Of a DNA stretch of 64,000 nucleotides, positions 1 to 11,808 are shown in pieces. The notes beneath the pieces are model-generated. The model was not told the origin of the DNA. It did no database searches and saw only the letters and a program-made list of their open reading frames with translations. This DNA comes from Xiphophorus maculatus (lineage: Eukaryota; Chordata; Actinopteri; Cyprinodontiformes; Poeciliidae), in NCBI RefSeq assembly GCF_002775205.1, contig NC_036456.1, positions 25,641,850-25,705,849 on the forward strand, read 5' to 3'. Both the position numbers and the translations under genes were made by a program. The stretch's first letter is position 1; each line of letters begins with the position of its first letter.

Positions 1-51
1 TGCAAGATCACACAACAAGATCTACAGGAAAAACAGAAAATATGTCAATTT

Positions 52-775
52 AATCAATCAAGTTTATTTGTGTAGCACGTTTAAGGAACAAGGCAGTTTA
101 ACGAGCTTTATATCATAAAAACACAAAAATACAAAGTTGTAGAAAACAGCCAACAGTTGTCAAGTGCTGTTGATACAAATGTTGATCAATGTTTCATTGA
201 TTGTGTTTCAAAAGAAACTCTAAACTTCTGGGTTTTAGTCTAGATTTAACGGAACTCAGTGTTTCAGCTGTTCTGCAGTTTTCTGTAAGTTTGATCCAGA
301 TTTGTGGTGCATAGAAGCTGAATGCTGCTTCTCCATGTTTGGTTCTGGTTCTGGGGATGAAGAGCAGAACCAGAACCAGAAGACCTGAGAGTTCTGGAAG
401 GTTGCTATGACAACAGCAGATCTTTAATGTATTGTGGTGCTAAACTGTTCAGTGATTTATAAACTAACAACAGTATTTTAAAGTCGGAGCTACAGGGAGC
501 CAGTGAAGGACTTTAGAACTGGGTGATGATCTCTAACTTCCTGGTTTTAGTCAGAACTCCAGCAGCAGCAGCAGCGTTCTGGATCTGATTGATCTTCGAC
601 GTGTGAAGAAACTTTTGCAGTAATCAGTGTGACTAAAGATAAACACATGGATGAGTTTCTCTAGATCTCGCTGAGACATTAGTCCTCTAATCCTGGAAAT
701 GTTCCTCAGGTGATGGAAGGCCGACTTTGTAACTGTCTTTATGTGACTCTGTAGGTTCAGGTCAGAGTTATCCTT
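52..775 (-). mobile_element. L2-like LINE, 5'-truncated 3' fragment
   Basis: Read on the minus strand this matches the 3' part of the larger LINE at 21022-21776. It encodes degraded reverse-transcriptase C-terminal sequence (motifs like SHIKTVTKSAF and ISRIRGLMSQ) and ends in the same 3' tail: a 'gtgctac(a)caaataaa' block followed by ATTG-type short repeats at about 52-66. The reading frame is broken. It is a dead-on-arrival copy; the left window edge does not cut it. Confidence 0.8.
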
Positions 776-862
776 ATGAAATTATTCGAATTTTATAACG
801 TTTTTCACACAGATTTAAAAATCCACTGTACTATTTTTGTTTATTGCCATAACTAAGTTAAC

Positions 863-1722
863 TGGATTGGTCAAAACACACTAGCCATCTGTATGGGAAA
901 GTGCAGAGCAGGATGTACTTCCTGAGGAGACTGCGGTCCTTTAACATCTGCAGCAAACTGCTCTGGATGTTCTACCAGTCTGTGATTGCCAGTGTCCTCT
1001 TCTACACCGTGGTGTGCTGGGGAGGCAGCATATCCAAGAAGGACACGTCCAGACTGGACAAACTGACCAGGCGTGCCGGCTCTGTGGTCGGCATGAAGCT
1101 GGACTCTCTGGTGACGGTGGCAGAGGCGAGGACACTGAACAAACTGCTGGACATCATGAACGATAGCAGCCACCCTCTACACGTCGTCATCAGCAGCCAG
1201 AGGAGCCTGTTCAGTGACAGACTGCTGCTTCCCAAGTGCCGGACCAATAGATTTAAGAACTCTTTTGTCCCCCATGCCTTCAGACTGTACAATTCCTCAT
1301 TGGGGGGGGGGGGGGGGGGGTGACACAGGACAGAGGGTGGAAGGAGTAGTGACCCCTTGTATTTTTCTCCATACTTATCAGGTCAAACCACATAGTGTAA
1401 TACGATATCACTGGTCAATCTATCCGCCAAATTCTTATATTCTTTTTGTGTTGTATTTATATTTACTTATATTCTTATATTCTATATTCTTATTCCTTGT
1501 TTCTTGCATAATTTAAGGTTTTTCTTGCATAATTTAAGGTTTTGTTTACTCACATTTGGTGTGTACCTTAGTATTTAATTTGTATTTTGTATTCTTTTGC
1601 ACTTTTGCTTACTGTGTGTTATCTTTGTTTTTTGCCTGGGAGCTGCTGGTAACTTCAATTTCCTGAGGGAGTCTTCCCAAAGGATCAATAAAGTACAAGT
1701 CTAGTCTAAGTCTAAGTCTAGT
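863..1722 (+). mobile_element. LINE 3' fragment with RT C-terminal ORF
   Basis: The plus-strand frame 901-1323 encodes the C-terminal end of a LINE ORF2, with motifs FLRRLRSFNIC, FYQSVIASVLFYTVVCWGG, KLTRRAGSVVG and RTNRFKNSFVPHA. A poly-G run at about 1302-1320 follows the coding part. The 3' end carries the tail 'aaggatcaataaagtac' plus short repeats of 'taagtctagtc'. A 10-bp direct repeat, ctaagttaac, lies at 853-862 and 1723-1732 and probably is the target-site duplication. The matching flank of A3 near 36829-36842 lacks this LINE. It is 5'-truncated and not a host gene. Confidence 0.78.
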
Positions 1723-1732
1723 CTAAGTTAAC

Positions 1733-2655
1733 AACCGTTGAGATGAGATATTTCTACTGTGGCTCGTTTTCACTTCTCGTCTCTCCAGGTCTGTAGATGC
1801 CGAAACGTAAAAGTGAAACCCAGACAACAATCACAGATCAATCAATATTTTATTCAATCAATCAAAAGCATGAAATCACACCAACATCCCAACATGATCA
1901 TTGATTACCACAAACAAACGGAAACATGAATCACCTTGATAAAGATATAGAGAAGTGTCTTCAGAGAGCACCGTGTCTCACCCAGTGATCTGACTGACTG
2001 TTGTAGCTCACATACATTTATACCTCGCTGTGTCCAGGTGGGTTTTCTACCTGGGCCGTCCTGACGTCGGCAGTCAGGAGATGGACGCTCTCCTTCATGA
2101 TGATTTTCCACCCAGAGATATTCCAGGTGTTATTTTGAACAAAATATTCTTCTCAAGGACGTGGGACTGAGTTTATCAGTAAACTGGAGCGTTCCACTAA
2201 GTTGTCCTCTCTACCATCCTAAGCAACCTCAGACTGGTTTCTGAGACCACACAGCGCTCTCCTTGACCCCTCGATGACCCCTTGATGACCCCTTGATGAC
2301 CCCACATGTCAGAGTTAAACAGAAGTTTGATTACAAAGAATTAATACACATACCAGATAATGTTCATAAAGACAATTGAATAACATAATCAGTTTAAGAT
2401 CAATACAAACTTAAAAAATTAAATGAATGAAAACCTTATTAATTTAACTACAACTGATTAACCCATAAATGAAAGACTAAGTACTGTGTAACATCACTTT
2501 AAAATCACTCAAATCAAACTTGTATTCCCAAACTAACTAAAACAACCATAAGTCCCCAGATTTATTAAAAAGTACAAGAAGTAAAAATAGATAAACCCAG
2601 TAATATTCCTCTGCATGGATCAGATTCATTCTCATTGTTAGCCACTAGGGGGCGG
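1733..2655. other. 3' flank of gene A1, duplicated at 36837-37753
   Basis: No gene seen. Base by base this stretch is nearly the same as 36837-37753, the 3' flank of A3, so it belongs to the duplicated gene unit. It holds a short 11-bp tandem repeat (ttgatgacccc) near 2265-2304, which has one unit more here than at 37375-37402. A small ORF repeated in both copies (1905-2111 and 37017-37220, minus) has no recognisable domain and is probably chance. Confidence 0.6.
2561..2566 (-). promoter_or_regulatory. polyadenylation signal of A1
   Basis: AATAAA on the minus strand, about 90 bp after the A1 stop codon. The same signal is conserved after A3 (37659-37664). Confidence 0.55.
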
Positions 2656-5600
2656 TTAGTTATTAACCTTCACTGAACCGTCGCTCAGCAGGCGGACCTT
2701 TATGTCTGGAGGCAGCCCTCGTCTGATCAGTTCATCTTTAATCTGTAGAACAAAACATGAGATGAATGTGAGATACAGTCAGTGGTGAATTATAAAATAT
2801 ACTGAACAGAATCTGATTAACATTAAAAACAAAAACAGCAGAATTTAACTGCATCACTGCAGGTGATCACTTTGGGTTTGATTTGACATTTGAGTGAAAT
2901 GTGTTTGGATTAAACTCAGGTTGTGATGGTTTGTGTTAAAGTCCAGGACATCACTGACCACTTTCTCGATTTCATCCTTGTTGTCTTTCAGTGACAGCGT
3001 AGTCGAGATCTTCAGCTCCACAACCACAACATAAGCTGGAAGAACAAGAGATCAACATGGTATAAAAAATACTTCCTGTTACTTTCACTCCTGTTTTCAT
3101 CCAACTTACATGTTGTAGGAGGACTTGTAGTTGTCAAAGGGAGAGCAACGGTGGTTGAAGTCACAGCTAAGATAACAGAAACGAGTTCAGGACATAAAAA
3201 GTAAAAATAAATCAAAGATGAAAAATAAAGAATTGACTCATCGTCTTACTTACATGTTGTAGGAGGACTTGGAGTCGCTATGAAAGGTACTGGGATAACA
3301 ACAGCAGAAACATCATGAGTTCAGGAAATATAAAGTAAAATAAATGGTCAAAAAGAAAGAAATGACTCACTGTTTCCAACCGTCACAATGACACATCGAA
3401 GCTCAGACTGGTAGACAGAACTGGAGGCACTGGGGAGATAATTTAGCACCAAAACTTTAATGTTAAACTCTTTCTGAAAATAACCGTAAGATGAAAAAAA
3501 AAAATTCAGTCCTTAAATATGTGTTTTTTGTGTTTAACCAGAGACTTTAAAGTCTCTGGTTAAATTTGACTTTTCTCATAATTGTACCCACATCAGTGGG
3601 GAAAGTCCATTTGTTTAGTTCTTATGGATCACTGCTTCAGCAACTTCTGTCAGGATCAGGAGGGATTTTCCTAAAGTCATTTTGTATCACTGAAGGCAGT
3701 GATGTCAGTAACGCGTTACTGACGTCGGACCACTTTTTTTAACGAGTCATCTTAACGCGTTGCTATTTCAAATCCAGAAGTCAGACTACAGTTACTTATC
3801 TTAATCACTTTGCATTACTGTGCGTTATTGTTATCTTTTGTAATTTAATTTTATTTCCTCTACGCATCTTGGGGCGTGACCGACGTTTCTGTGCGACATC
3901 AGCAGCAGAAATGTAAACAATAAAGGGAGACGCGCATTTTGTTGCTGGGAAAACAGGAACTAATTTGAGTTTCGGTAGCCAAGTGATTATTATAAACGGC
4001 TTTGGACTTGCAAATTTAATGAGTCGCAAGCCGCGATTCTTTGACTAGGAAATAAGCAGACATACACGCCAGAATTTGTCTGACATGCAGTTAGTGTTAG
4101 TCAGACTCTCCCTGTCCATCATTTCCCGGATGAGCCGTCCCGCTGTGTCTTTGTTAATGTCAAGGTAACATGATGTTGAGGAAACAATGAGACTAATCTG
4201 ATCAGCGCAATAAACGTGAAAACAGCCATGAATGAACATGTCCGTAAAGTTGAGCAACTAAACATTGTAATTATTAACAATAAGATAAGTGTCACAAATC
4301 TGTGCAGCAGCCATCTGAGTTGTGGAGCCGCAGGAGGAGCGCTGCGCTCTGACACCAAACCCAGGGCCGTAACGCACAACCTGGAGGCTGGGCGGAGGGT
4401 GGGGTTTGGGGAGTGGAGGGCTCTATTTATAGTTTTCCAGACAACAGTGGAACACACAATAATACGTACGGTCTGTGTGTCTGGTACGGCAGCAGCACAT
4501 CTGTGGACAAGAAGGCGCTCCAGAGGGTTGTTAGGGCAGCAAAGAGAACCATAGGCTGCCCCCTCCCCACTATGGAACAGATTTACACTTCCAGGCTCCA
4601 CAAGAAAGTTTTGGACATTTTAAATGACTCTTCACACCCTGGCCATGGTCTCTTCCAGCTGCTGCCATCAGGCAAGAGATACAGAGCAATAAAAACCAGG
4701 ACAAATCGCCTAAAAAACAGTTTTTACCCGATGGCAATCATGGCACTAAATTCAAAGGCATTAGAACTTCTGCTCTTGACACCATTTTGTTAAAAATGTA
4801 AATTCTGTTGCGACACCTCCAGGCACTGCAACCATCTTCTGATGTCTATTTATTTCTCATTTTGTACTATTCATTTCTTTATCTTTTTTATGTATGTATG
4901 TATATGTATATTGTATATTATGTATATACACATAACCTGCATTTTAACTCGAGTCGAGCAAATCTCAATCTCGTTGTAATCTGTTGATGACAATGACAAA
5001 TAAATCTTATCTTATCTAATACGCACAAATTACTAAAGTTTTTTTTTGTACTGTTGTAACCATTAAACAATTTCCCTTTCAGTTCAACCTTAAGAGTGGA
5101 GACACATTATTGATGTTACCATTATAAAATCACTTGCAATTAAGTTTTGGCAAAGCTCAATGTAATTTTCACAGGTGGAAAAGTGTTGTTGTTAGCAACT
5201 GCTGAAAGTAACTTAAAAAGTTACTTTTAATGTAACTTAGTTACTTTCCAAATCAAGTAATCAGTAATCTAACTAAGTTACTTTTTCAAGGAATAATCGG
5301 TGAAACAATTAAAGTTACTTTTTCAAAGTAACTATGCCATCACTGACTGAAGGTGAACATTATTTTTATTACTTTTGTACTTAAGTACATTTCAAAACCT
5401 GTTCCTTATACTTTAACTGAAGTAAACCAGTTATGTTTATCAGTCTTTTTCAGATAAGTATTTATACTTCTACTTAAATAAAGAATATGAGAACATTTGA
5501 AACTTCTGATCAGATACTGACTTTGCCTGGACAACAAAACAGATGGGATGGCTTTCATTATCATCATGTTGACTGACAGACGGCGTCCATCTCAGGGTGA

Positions 5601-8600
5601 AATTTCCTGAACCAGATGAATTCTTGATCATGTTGACCGGTCCGCTGAACAGGAGCTCAGTGATCCTTTAACACACAGGAAACACATCAGTCTGTTTGGT
5701 TATATGTGCAAAATGTCCTGAAAACATCTGTTATGATTTCTGTATCAAAATGATCTGACAGTTAAAAATAATTAATGTCCAGGTTTTATGTGTTTTGTAC
5801 CAGTTTGGACTCATTGTGTTATTTTAACACAATAAAGATCAAATTTCAGATTTTCACCTTGAATTATTTAGAAGCTTATCTCTGATTAGAAACAATATTT
5901 ATTTTCTACTCACACAGACTGAGTCGCCTCTGCTCTGATGTTGATTTCTATCATCTCAGTAACGTTTATGAAGAACTGAGCTCCATGTTCAGGAGTCGGA
6001 GGCAGAAACCTGGGCAGATATTCACCTGCTGTGCAGGACGGAGCTGCAGGATCCACTGGAGCAATGCAGGGAAAAATAATTCAGATAAACTAAAGAAACT
6101 CGTCTACTAAATAACTCTTCTGTCAGTTTAACGATTAATTCAGTAAAGTTACACAGTCCATCTAAGCTGTTAAAATAATATGGAATTTTCTTGTCTTGCA
6201 TTCTTGTATTAAGAAATGTAAAAGTAATTAATTATTATTGATCAACTTTCAACAGATAATTATTGAATTTTAAATTTATTCACACCAGTTTGGCTCTTTG
6301 CAGTGAAGCAAAATGATTGAAACATGAAATCAAACCTTTGAAAACAAACTGGACAGGGATTCTGCCCATTGAACTGCTGGGGCTTATAGACACTGTTGAA
6401 CCATCGTAATAAGTCATATTGATGGTCTGACTGGGAAAATCCTCCATCATCAGCTGAACTGCATATAAACCTTCATCACTGCTGCTGGTTGGACTGAATG
6501 ATAGAGAACAAGACTGGAAGAGGACAGAGAGAGAAATCAAAGATTTAACATCAAGTTTAATAATGTTTTATTTACTGTATTTCATTATGGGTTTTATTTG
6601 TGTTTGTTTAAACTGACAATATTAATTTCTATTTAACCTAAGTTGCAGATTTATTCCTCTAAGCACATCAACTGAGAGTTCATGCTGAGAACACAGATTA
6701 GTTAATTTGCAACATAAAATATTTTGTGGAACCAAAAATATTTTTCCAATGAGTTGGACTCTTTTCAAACCCCTGGGGTCAAACGTAAATATAAATATAA
6801 AATCTGAGAATGAAAACAATTATTTTTATAGATTTTTGGCAGTGACACACAGATCACTGAAACATTTAAATACTTAAACGTGTAATGCTGTTAGGTGAAA
6901 GTATTAACAATGAAATGAGTGAACTAATTTCAGATTAGTTTATGAAACTATTTAAAACTACTTCGATTATTTACAAAAGTCTGAGATTCCAACAAACTAC
7001 AAATTTCTGTATTTTTACGACTCCGCCTCCAGGGATTGCTTTACCATTTTGTCCACCAGGGGGCAGTGTTCACCCGTTTGAGTTTCAATCAACCTTTTGC
7101 TAGGCTGTAGCTACATTGTAGCTCATGTATCAGAGAGAAAAGTGTGTATGTATGTGTATGTGAATTTTACCCAAAATAATAATAACAATAGCATTTATTT
7201 ATAATGAGATTTTTAACAGATGCATATGTTTAGAGCCACCTGGTGGTGCGATGAGAAACTGCATGCAACGTCTCCTTCAGGCGCTCTCATGGCTTCCCCA
7301 CCACAATGCTGGTGGAGGTGCGAGGGAAGCAGCTCTTCACTACTTTTTTAGGGTCATATTTTTCTAGTTCAACAATTAATAAAATACTGTAATAACATTA
7401 AACATCTACGAATATAATTTGTAACGTTTTCTCGTGGTTGGGCTGGAAAAATATGACCCTATGAGTGGGAGCTGCAACAGTTGGTGTTCGTGGCTGAACA
7501 CTCATCACCACATTAACTGTGTCTTTTATTTTACAGCTGTGGGGAAACTTGCATGCAGTCAGAAGTCACATTGTGAGAGAGTTTCATTTTGTATCGCACC
7601 AGGTGGGTTCAAAGTATTGATTCATGAATATATTTTTATAAAAAATGTGTTTTGTGAATGTTGTAACTGTTAACTGCTATGGCAGTTGTTTGTTATTTTA
7701 CTGTTTTGTGTTGTTGGATGTTATTGTTGAATTATTATGGAATAAGAATGTTTTGTTTTGTTTTTTTGTTGTTAACTGTTTTACTGTTTAAAACTATATG
7801 ATCACATCTAAAGCAAAAAAAGAAAAATAAAGGACTTTGAGGAATACTGGTGGAGCTGTGGGGAAACTTGCATGCAGTTAGAAATCATTACACTGGTTAT
7901 ACTGGTGCCGTGACCCAGATTATGAGTGAAGGCTACACTCATAATGTGTTTCGTGCAGGAGGGAAAGTAGCTTTGAATTCTTGGCAGTACAATGACTAAA
8001 AAACTCTCTGTGTATTTTACAAAGGAAAGTCCCCTAAGTATACACATACACTGCCTGGCCAAAAAAAAAGTCGCCACCAAAAAATGGTCACACTCTCTAA
8101 TATTTTGTTGGACCGCCTTTAGCTTTGATTACAGCCCGCATTCGCTGTGGCACTGTTTCAATAAGCTTCCGCAGTGTCACAAGATTTATTTCCATCCAGT
8201 GTTGCATTAATCTTTCACCAAGATCTTGTATTGATGATGGGAGAGTCTGACTACTGCGCAAAGCCTTCTCCAGCACATCCCAAAGATTCTCAATGGGGTT
8301 AAGGTCTGGAGTCTGTGGTGGCCAATCCATGTGTGAAAAAGATGTCTCATGCTACCTGAACCACTCTTTCACAATGTGAGCCCCATGAATCCTGGCATTG
8401 TCCTCTTGGAATATGCCCGTTCCATTTGGGAAGACAAAATCCATTGATGGAATAACCTGGTCATTCAGTATATTCAGGTAGTCAGCTGACCTCATTCTTT
8501 GGGCACACAACCTAGACCTGACCACCTGCAGCAACCCCAGATCGTAGCACTGCCCCCACAGGCTTGTAGGCACTAGGCATGATGGGTGCATCACTTCACC

Positions 8601-10844
8601 TGCCTCTCTTCTTACCCTGATGCACCCATCACTCTGGAACAGGGTAAATCTGGACTCATCAGACCACATGACCCTCTTCCATTCCTCCAGAGTCCAATCT
8701 TTATGCTCCCTAGCAAACTGAAGCCTATTTTTCTGGTTAGCCTTACTGATTAGAGGTTTTCTTACGGCTACACAGCTGTTCAATCCCAACCCCTTGAGTT
8801 CCCTTCGCATTGTGCATGTGGAAATGCTTTTGCGTTCACAATTAAACATACTCCTGAGTTCAGATGTTGTTTTTCTTCGATTTGATTTGACCAAACGTTT
8901 AAGTAATCACCGATCACGATCATTCAGGATGTTTTTCCGACCACATTTCTTCCTGGAAGACGATGGTTCCCCACCATCCTTCCAGTTTTTAATGATGCGT
9001 TGGACAGTTCTTAACCCAATTCTAGTAGTTTCTGCAATCTCCTTAGATGTTTTCTCTGCTTGATGCATGCCAATGATTTGACCCTTCTTAAACAGACTAA
9101 CGTCTTTTCCACGACCACAGGATGTGTCTTTTGCCATGGTTGTTTAAGAAATGAGGAGTTACTCATTGCATCAGCTGGGGTTAAATAACTTGTTGCCAGC
9201 TGAAAGATAATCGCCTATGCAGTACTTATCCAATAGGAGGCTTGTACCTATTTGCTTAGTTAAATCCAGGTGGCGACTTTTTTTTTGGCCAGGCAGTGTA
9301 TTTATTTCTCCATCTCTGTATCTAACCCTTAACTTAACCAAAACTCAACTCACACATCATTCTTAAACTTATCAGAACATTTCTGTTCTGTTTATCAGAA
9401 CAGAAATGTTCTGATAATCAGTATTTCTCCTTGTGCTTTTTCTCCCACCTGTCAGTGACAGTTTCACTGAAGGATATTTACTTCCTCTCTTCTACCTGTG
9501 AATCTCACAATTTCCTTTCCTGTAACTTGACATCATCATTTATTACTCACTGATGAGAGACTGAGGACAGACGGAGGTGTGCAGGTGTAGCACTCATAGT
9601 TACTGGGATTGGATCCATTTCTGCATTGAACATGGTCTCCATCAGGGTCAAAGGTCAACAAGTTGATATTTCTTGGACAGTTTGAGGGAACTCTGAGATA
9701 ACCAAAAAACAAACATAATTACACATAATTACAAGTGAACTCTGGAGAACAAATAATCAGTTTAAATGTTTTCATTTACACAGAGGAGCTTCAGTATATT
9801 GACTGATTTGTGCTTCAGTGTTTTTCTTCCATCATTTTTTGGTTCTTAAACTTTTGTTTGAGTATTGTTTCTTAGATAAATTACCAAATGGTTCCTATAT
9901 TCAATATGTCTAATTTAATCTGCATTTCACATATTAAAATTTTTAAGGAGAAATTTTATTTGTAAGTAACTTTTAATGTATTACAAAATCTGGTTTTGTT
10001 TCCATGTAACTCTTTGGTCTCTGTTACAGATAAAATTGATTCACAGTGTTTGGATCTAATTTTTCTTTAAAAGAAAAATGAACAGAACAACATCAGAATC
10101 AAAATACAATTTATGCTCAATCAAAGACATCAAAGGTTTCAGGTATTTATTATTAACATGATAGAAAAACTGAATTACCTCATAACAGGAAGGATGCTGG
10201 TTTGTGGTGATGAGTTTGGTCTGTTAATGTCAGATCGTTTTCTCTCATCAACAAACATCCCAGCGTCGCCAGATGAAACACCATTTCTGTTGTTTATCCA
10301 ATATAAATAAGAATTCCACCTTTAACAGAAGATATTGGGAAGATTTTTGATGTTACTAAGTTTCTAAATCACAGAAAACTTAACAGAACAGCAGACCAGA
10401 AAACTGACAGGAGGAATTTTAGACTTCTTGAAAAAACAGAAAATTATTAAATATATTTTTGCAGGATGTTGAGATTCAGTCACCCATAGTAGGAATCGTA
10501 GAAAATCCTACTGCCCCACCAGGTATACTCTCTCAGACACCATTCACCGCTGCTTTCATCAATCTTGTTACTACAGCCAGAACAAAACCATGACTCAAGC
10601 TCTCCACATGAGCTGTAGCCAAACTTAAAGCGTAACACAGCCTGTAGATTTAAAGTGAAGAGCCTTTAGATACAAGACAATATTTTTTCAAAAGGTAAAA
10701 TAAAAAAAACTTCAGAAAATCTCAACTTACTGTAACACTGTTTTCTTGTACATCTTTAGAGGTGTAGGTAAACACAGCACCAGAATAACCAGCTTCTGTC
10801 CAGCTGACCATCATCATCATCACCAGCAGCACAGAGAGGAACAT
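2656..10844 (-). CDS. Gene A1: secreted EDFP-core/threonine-rich family protein (12 exons, 444 aa)
   Basis: Spliced minus-strand gene. Exons, 5' to 3': 10844-10731 (signal peptide [18 protein letters not shown]), 10641-10484, 10319-10179, 9692-9551, 6513-6336, 6055-5914, 5665-5522, 3429-3371, 3289-3254, 3166-3110, 3035-2959, 2742-2656. Every junction is GT-AG, phases agree and the total is 1335 nt without an internal stop. Visible motifs: exon 2 SSCGELESW and GEWCLRE (paired cysteines); exon 3 [13 protein letters not shown]; exon 4 [13 protein letters not shown]; exon 5 [13 protein letters not shown]; exon 6 [20 protein letters not shown]; exon 7 HPICFVVQA; exon 8 [14 protein letters not shown]. 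Two small Thr/Pro exons follow, then a C-terminal piece ([31 protein letters not shown]). Exon lengths match A3 and B2 almost exactly. The product is probably extracellular; no catalytic motif is seen and its function is unknown. I recognise it only as an uncharacterized multicopy teleost family. Confidence 0.85.
3533..3564. repeat. Perfect 32-bp palindrome
   Basis: The 16-nt arm tttaaccagagacttt is followed directly by its exact reverse complement, with no spacer. It lies in intron 7 of A1, and the matching intron of A3 lacks it. Confidence 0.9.
3697..5345. mobile_element. hAT-like non-autonomous element (1649 bp) in A1 intron 7
   Basis: The ends are inverted: CAGTGATG at 3697 and CATCACTG ending at 5345, with further 'agtaac/gttact' similarity inside. 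The element is flanked by an 8-bp direct repeat, ACTGAAGG (3689-3696 and 5346-5353), the TSD length of hAT transposons. No transposase ORF is visible. A LINE fragment is nested within it. It sits in the intron between A1 exons 7 and 8, away from splice sites. Confidence 0.85.
4464..5016 (+). mobile_element. LINE 3' fragment nested in the hAT element
   Basis: The plus-strand frame about 4470-4790 encodes the RT C-terminal end ([43 protein letters not shown]), followed by a 3' UTR ending 'gacaaataaatcttatctta'. Imperfect 10-bp direct repeats (taatacgtac at about 4460, taatacgcac at about 5018) probably mark the target site. It is related to, but not the same subfamily as, the fragment at 863-1722. 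Confidence 0.72.
7478..7965 (+). mobile_element. LTR-retroelement remnant in A1 intron 4, shared by A2 and A3
   Basis: The block has two copies of 'gctgtggggaaacttgcatg' (7537 and 7855), an AATAAA-containing AT-rich stretch and, at about 7902, 'tggtgccgtgacccagat'. That resembles a primer-binding site complementary to the 3' end of tRNA-His. The same block recurs in A2 (22067-22530) and A3 (43535-44000), so it predates the gene duplications. No coding region remains. A plus-strand ORF at 7434-7673 here is not convincing as a gene. Confidence 0.4.
8049..9298 (-). mobile_element. Tc1-like transposon in A1 intron 4
   Basis: A 1250-bp element with terminal inverted repeats starting CACTGCCTGGCC and flanked by TA on both sides (8047-8048 and 9299-9300), the Tc1/mariner hallmark. 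It carries a minus-strand transposase relic. A2 and A3 lack it in intron 4, so it inserted into A1 after duplication, or the others lost the site. Confidence 0.95.
8097..9137 (-). pseudogene. Tc1 transposase, disrupted
   Basis: The protein starts at 9137 with helix-turn-helix regions ([37 protein letters not shown]). The DD34E catalytic triad motifs are visible as [16 protein letters not shown] and LNPIENLW. It is broken by an in-frame stop near 8907, an apparent frame disturbance around 8530-8580, and a break near 8340-8352 between KEWFR and MDWPPQTP. It is therefore unlikely to give active transposase. The C-terminal motif [10 protein letters not shown] is intact. Confidence 0.92.
9369..9417. 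repeat. Perfect hairpin, 22-bp stem, 5-nt loop
   Basis: Left arm 9369-9390, loop tttat 9391-9395, right arm 9396-9417 exactly complementary. It lies in A1 intron 4 near the Tc1 right end, and A2 and A3 have no counterpart. Confidence 0.9.
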
Positions 10845-11808
10845 GATGAACGAATCGGTTCTGCTAAACAAAGATCGGATCATCAGAAACAGGCGACTTT
10901 TTACAGTCACTCCTTATTCACTCTGTTTACTGTTGGAAACATGAAAAACTCGTTTTATGGAATGTATTTACATAATGAACCAGGAAATGTCAGTCACCTG
11001 AGTCAGAACAATCAGAAACACGTTTCCTAAAAGGTAAAATTTGTTTTGCAAACTGAAAAATACTAAATCTATTTTTGCTTCATCTCAATGTTTCTAAATC
11101 CTGCAGCACTACCAGGTTAATTATTTATCTCTCCTGGTCAGTTTTTGTGTCTCAGTGAATATTTAAGATGTTCACAGATCAAAGCTGATCACTACCAGTT
11201 CATCACTGGTTTCACCAGATACAAACTTTAATAGCTGCAGACCAGAAGTTTATCTCTGCAGTTTACACCAATAATATCTGACATATAATCCATGTTATGT
11301 TTTTTGTTTGCTTGTTTTTTATATACATTTTTCCATATGATTTTTAAACTGATACTTAGTTTGGTGGAAAACCTTCTGCAGTCAATGTTTAACTAGGAAT
11401 CTGTAAATGATCAATATTAAAGATATTTATGTATTTAATTTGCTCTTCTGTCTGCTGATTATATAACTCAGTAATTTTAGTCATTTTTCCTTTTTTGCCC
11501 AGACATTTCAATGAACTCTGTGTTCTACACGTCTATGAAACATGGACAGGTAGAACAACATCATGCAAATTGTTGTGTTGCATAATGTTTATAAATATAC
11601 ACTTTCTTGTTTGTTTACATATTTTTGCAGGTGTGTGGAAATCACCTAACTGATGTCCTTTACTTTCATTTTAAGTCCTCAGCTGAATGTCTCTTCTCCT
11701 CATTTACTATGTTGAAATATAAAAGTGTTATTTAGGTTATTAGAGTTTAAATGTGTCTTTCATTTTTTATCTCTTTAATATGAAGAAATCATTTTGTTTA
11801 CCTATTAC
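10845..11808. other. 5' flank of A1
   Basis: No further gene seen. The stretch is closely similar to the 5' flanks of A2 (24282-25240) and A3 (53193-54150) up to 'tacctattacga', where the R4 LINE begins here and another repeat begins in the other two. The A1 promoter is expected at its left end. Confidence 0.55.
10896..10903 (-). promoter_or_regulatory. Degenerate TATA box of A1
   Basis: On the minus strand A1 reads TAAAAAGT where A2 (24333-24340) and A3 (53244-53251) read TATAAAGT. The flanking bases (gagtgactg ... cgcctgttt) are otherwise identical. The site is about 52-60 bp upstream of the ATG, giving a short 5' UTR if transcription starts about 25-30 bp downstream. Confidence 0.5.

Noticed and set aside
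901..1323. 140-aa ORF as a host gene
   Set aside because: It is the C-terminal end of a LINE ORF2, with a LINE tail and probable target duplication.
7434..7673. 79-aa plus-strand ORF repeated in part at 22012-22221
   Set aside because: Lies in the LTR-like remnant within intron 4; the repeat follows from gene duplication and no domain is visible.
10845..10910. Longer A1 N-terminus from an upstream in-frame ATG at 10910
   Set aside because: That start would place the TATA-like site within the coding region and bury the signal peptide. The ATG at 10844 is conserved in A1, A2 and A3.
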